A DNA stretch of 64,000 bases from CBDAPU01 sp965198875 (GTDB lineage Bacteria > Pseudomonadota > Gammaproteobacteria > Eutrophobiales > Eutrophobiaceae), in NCBI GenBank assembly GCA_965198875.1, contig CBDAPU010000001.1, positions 1,178,001-1,242,000 of the forward strand, read 5' to 3'. The position numbers were made by a program, and so were the translations under genes. The notes under the pieces were generated by a model that saw only the letters and a program-made list of their open reading frames with translations, made no database searches and had not been told where the DNA came from. This document shows, one piece after another, positions 62,008 through 64,000 of this stretch; positions within the stretch are counted from its first letter, which is position 1; each line of letters opens with the position of its first letter.

Positions 62008-62340
62008 TTAGGATTTTAAGTTGATGCGTGTGATCCCCGTGCCCAGTTTCACATAACCCCTGGCCTGCAAGACCTGGATCAGCGGGTTGATGTCTGATGT
62101 CTTTGCATAGGCGCTCAGGGGCGAGCGGATCCGCCATTGTTTTCCTTGCCGGGCAAAATGAACAGGCTCTCGACCCGCCCGCATCATGCTAATAGCGGTG
62201 ATGATGTCCGGATCAATATCGGAGGTGTTGTCCGGCCCCGTGTCCGCTTTGTTTGCTGTTGTTGATGTGAGTAGCAGATGGGTGATAAGGGAGAGAGCAA
62301 CAGCGAGCAAGATAACATTAAGCATATATCTTCCGTGCAT
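62008..62340 (-). CDS. Short membrane-anchored protein, possible truncated DUF4340 homologue
   Basis: About 110 residues with one N-terminal helix (LNVILLAVALSLITHLLL), a spacer, then DIITAISMMRAGREPVHFAR and KQWRIRSPLSAYAK. These resemble the first module of DUF4340 proteins, which follow gldG-type genes in other bacteria but are about three times longer. It starts at ATG 62340, 4 nt after the gldG stop, or ATG 62325, which has GGAAG upstream. No function can be assigned. Confidence 0.6.
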   Translation of the reverse strand: MHGRYMLNVILLAVALSLITHLLLTSTTANKADTGPDNTSDIDPDIITAISMMRAGREPVHFARQGKQWRIRSPLSAYAKTSDINPLIQVLQARGYVKLGTGITRINLKS

Positions 62341-62344
62341 GGCG

Positions 62345-63712
62345 CTAAAGCCTTCTTCTGCGCCACCAGATCCTCGCACCGATGGCAAACAGCAGGGCGG
62401 GCAAGAGGACCAGGTAGAAGATCCCGATGCCCCCCATCAGGGCGCCTTCCATATTTAACCCGGGATCGGTAGCCAGCCTTGCAGGAATGGCGATAAAGTC
62501 ATCATCACCGCTTAACCAGGTTAGCAGGCGCATGGCGAGCTCAAGGTTGCCGCTGTTGTGGATATACTTATTTGACAGGAAATCGCCATCGCCAATGACG
62601 ACAACACGCTGATTTATGGATCTCTCCCCATTCATTAGATGGTTCTCAAGCCGTCTTTCAAGGCTAACGCCGATTGTCAAGGGGCCTCGCCGATCAGCGC
62701 CTTCATTGAACTTAACCTCCCCGTTCAAGCCCCCGGTCTCAAGCCAGGTTAAATCTCCCGTGGTCAACAGGGTTTTCGCCAACCAGTTTGATTGTTGGGC
62801 TATTTCAATCATGGCCGTTTGCGGAAAATAGGTGATATAGCTGAAGTCCTCGGTTATGGGGTGTTGTTGATAGCGCCTTTGGGTGAGCACGGCGATGGTC
62901 TGGCTATTGATCCCGGGCAAGCGTGCGGATGTATCTATCACCGTGCCGTCAGGGAAGCGGATAGCCAGATAATCGGCCAGTGCGTGAAGCCCGGAATGCT
63001 CACCGGGTTCACGTAGCCATAACAGGTTGCCGCCGCGCTCTAGATACGCCAGTAGCCGTGTTATCTCCACGGCGCTCAGCGGAACCCGGGGGCTGGCGAT
63101 CACCAGCACAGCGGTATTGTCGGGAATGACCGGTGTATCTACCAGGTTCACGGGCTGTGTTCTTATTCCCCGGCCCGCTAATTGCTGAGCCCATTCATTC
63201 ATATCGTATGGGCTCTTGCCTAAAGGGTCCCGCTCACCATGACCCTCTAAAGTAGCGACCCAGCGCTCAGCGCCTTTTATTAGCCGTTGTATGGCATTGG
63301 TAAACGCCTGCTCGCTGTCGGTGTACACATGCTCGCTGCGCCCCTGATAACGCAATACGAGCTCACCGTCCACCTTGACTCCTAAATTACGCGCCTCTTT
63401 CGGTATGCGGGCGGGATCAACAAAACGCAGGGTGATATCCGGCCTTGCCCGTTGGTATCGACCCACAAACCTTTCAATCAGTCGCCGCAATGCGGGTTTT
63501 TTATCGCTGGCATAGGCGGTAACCATCAGCGGCTCGGTTAATTTGCTCACCACGGCGATGCTGGCTTCGGACAAACTGTGCCTGCCCGTTTTTGTCCAGT
63601 CAGATTGAAGCACAAATGTCGTGCTTAGCCAGGCAAGCACAGGGGCGAGAACCAACAACAAAAACACGGTGATAACACTATTGAACTTAAGTTGGGTTTG
63701 AAGGTTGAACAT
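62345..63712 (-). CDS. GldG-type ABC transporter auxiliary protein
   Basis: Component of an ABC-2 transporter resembling the auxiliary protein once named for Bacteroidetes gliding; no gliding is implied here. The 455 residues have an N-terminal helix (about 12-33), a large periplasmic domain with LEGHGERDP and ERGGNLLWLREPGEHSG, and a C-terminal helix (GIGIFYLVLLPALLFAIG) before WWRRRR. The permease gene ends 2 bp upstream. The substrate is unknown. Confidence 0.8.
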   Translation of the reverse strand: MFNLQTQLKFNSVITVFLLLVLAPVLAWLSTTFVLQSDWTKTGRHSLSEASIAVVSKLTEPLMVTAYASDKKPALRRLIERFVGRYQRARPDITLRFVDPARIPKEARNLGVKVDGELVLRYQGRSEHVYTDSEQAFTNAIQRLIKGAERWVATLEGHGERDPLGKSPYDMNEWAQQLAGRGIRTQPVNLVDTPVIPDNTAVLVIASPRVPLSAVEITRLLAYLERGGNLLWLREPGEHSGLHALADYLAIRFPDGTVIDTSARLPGINSQTIAVLTQRRYQQHPITEDFSYITYFPQTAMIEIAQQSNWLAKTLLTTGDLTWLETGGLNGEVKFNEGADRRGPLTIGVSLERRLENHLMNGERSINQRVVVIGDGDFLSNKYIHNSGNLELAMRLLTWLSGDDDFIAIPARLATDPGLNMEGALMGGIGIFYLVLLPALLFAIGARIWWRRRRL

Positions 63713-63714
63713 GG

Positions 63715-64000
63715 CTAAGCGTACAGGCGCCTGGCGTCAAGACGCCAGATGGTCAGGCTGATAGACAGCACAATCACCAACAAAAAGTAGATCACATCAA
63801 CCGAGCTGACTATGCCCTCCAGCAGGTTGTTAAAATGTCTGGCCATGGACAGGTACACCAGAACCTGGGCGATGGCGTTGTTGCCCACAAGCCCTGCAAT
63901 ATGTATCATCCACAGCAGAACCAGGACGCCGAGGGTGGTGATGGCGGCAATGGCCGGGTGGCGGGTCAAGCTGGAGATCAAAAGGCCAATGGCGGCGGCG
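63715..64000 (-). CDS. ABC-2 type permease (GldF-like), C-terminal part
   Basis: Partial at the window edge: the reading frame is open through base 64000 and the N-terminus lies outside. The visible part has several membrane segments (AIAAITTLGVLVLLWMIHIA, and DVIYFLLVIVLSISLTIW) with an ARHFNNLLEGIVSSVDVIYF segment (core NLLEGIVSSVD) typical of ABC-2 permeases paired with GldG. It is cotranscribed with the gldG-type gene. Confidence 0.8.
   Translation of the reverse strand, partial: AAAIGLLISSLTRHPAIAAITTLGVLVLLWMIHIAGLVGNNAIAQVLVYLSMARHFNNLLEGIVSSVDVIYFLLVIVLSISLTIWRLDARRLYA

Noticed and set aside
62345..64000. Gliding motility system
   Set aside because: The gldF/gldG names come from Bacteroidetes; the same ABC transporter type is widespread in non-gliding bacteria, and no other gliding gene is present.

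Overview
The window reads as a piece of chromosome from an aerobic, CO2-fixing gammaproteobacterium. Phosphoribulokinase implies the Calvin cycle. The aa3/caa3-type cytochrome c oxidase operon, the rpmH-rnpA-yidD-yidC-mnmE block facing dnaA-dnaN-recF-gyrB, the bio operon, tatABC, ftsYEX-rpoH and the rsmD-coaD-ferredoxin-mutM order are gammaproteobacterial housekeeping layouts. A sulfur-oxidising or Chromatiales-like host would fit, but no sulfur or nitrogen oxidation gene is present to prove it.

Layout: 0-3.7 kb uvrD and pmbA. 3.7-6.1 kb an AT-rich type II restriction-modification pair of the AvaI/BsoBI type, placed exactly at the pmbA stop codon. 6.4-13.3 kb msbA, phosphoribulokinase, an orphan ParA ATPase, a DUF2782 protein and polA. 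13.5-18.5 kb hisA-hisF-hisI-hisE, then tatA-tatB-tatC and a metal-dependent hydrolase that itself carries a twin-arginine signal. 18.5-19 kb a gene-poor stretch with small repeats. 19-20.8 kb a rhodanese, ilvE and a zinc-finger protein. 20.8-28.3 kb a cell-envelope sugar transferase cluster (ELM1-like, GT4, GT2, two GT9). It is interrupted at 23.0-25.2 kb by a second restriction-modification pair flanked by a 125-bp direct repeat made from the target.

28.3-38.3 kb is the replication-origin neighbourhood, with mnmE, yidC, yidD, rnpA and rpmH running leftward and dnaA, dnaN, recF and gyrB rightward; a DnaA box lies between dnaA and dnaN. 38.3-42.8 kb holds comF and the biotin genes bioB-bioF-bioC-bioD, with bioH missing. 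43-51.5 kb is a complete cytochrome oxidase and heme A module, including a 43-codon ORF between coxA and ctaG. 51.5-55.2 kb holds rpoH, preceded by a CIRCE operator, and ftsX-ftsE-ftsY. 55.3-64 kb holds an M16 peptidase pair, rsmD (probable CTG start), coaD, a ferredoxin, gamma-glutamyltransferase, mutM and a gldFG-type ABC transporter cut by the window end.

The most unusual items are the restriction-modification island with long target duplication, the AvaI-like island at pmbA, the CIRCE element controlling rpoH, and the Tat-signal hydrolase in the tat operon. No wholly unknown multi-gene system was seen. Most genes are recognisable families, and all calls rest on reading the sequence without database searches.
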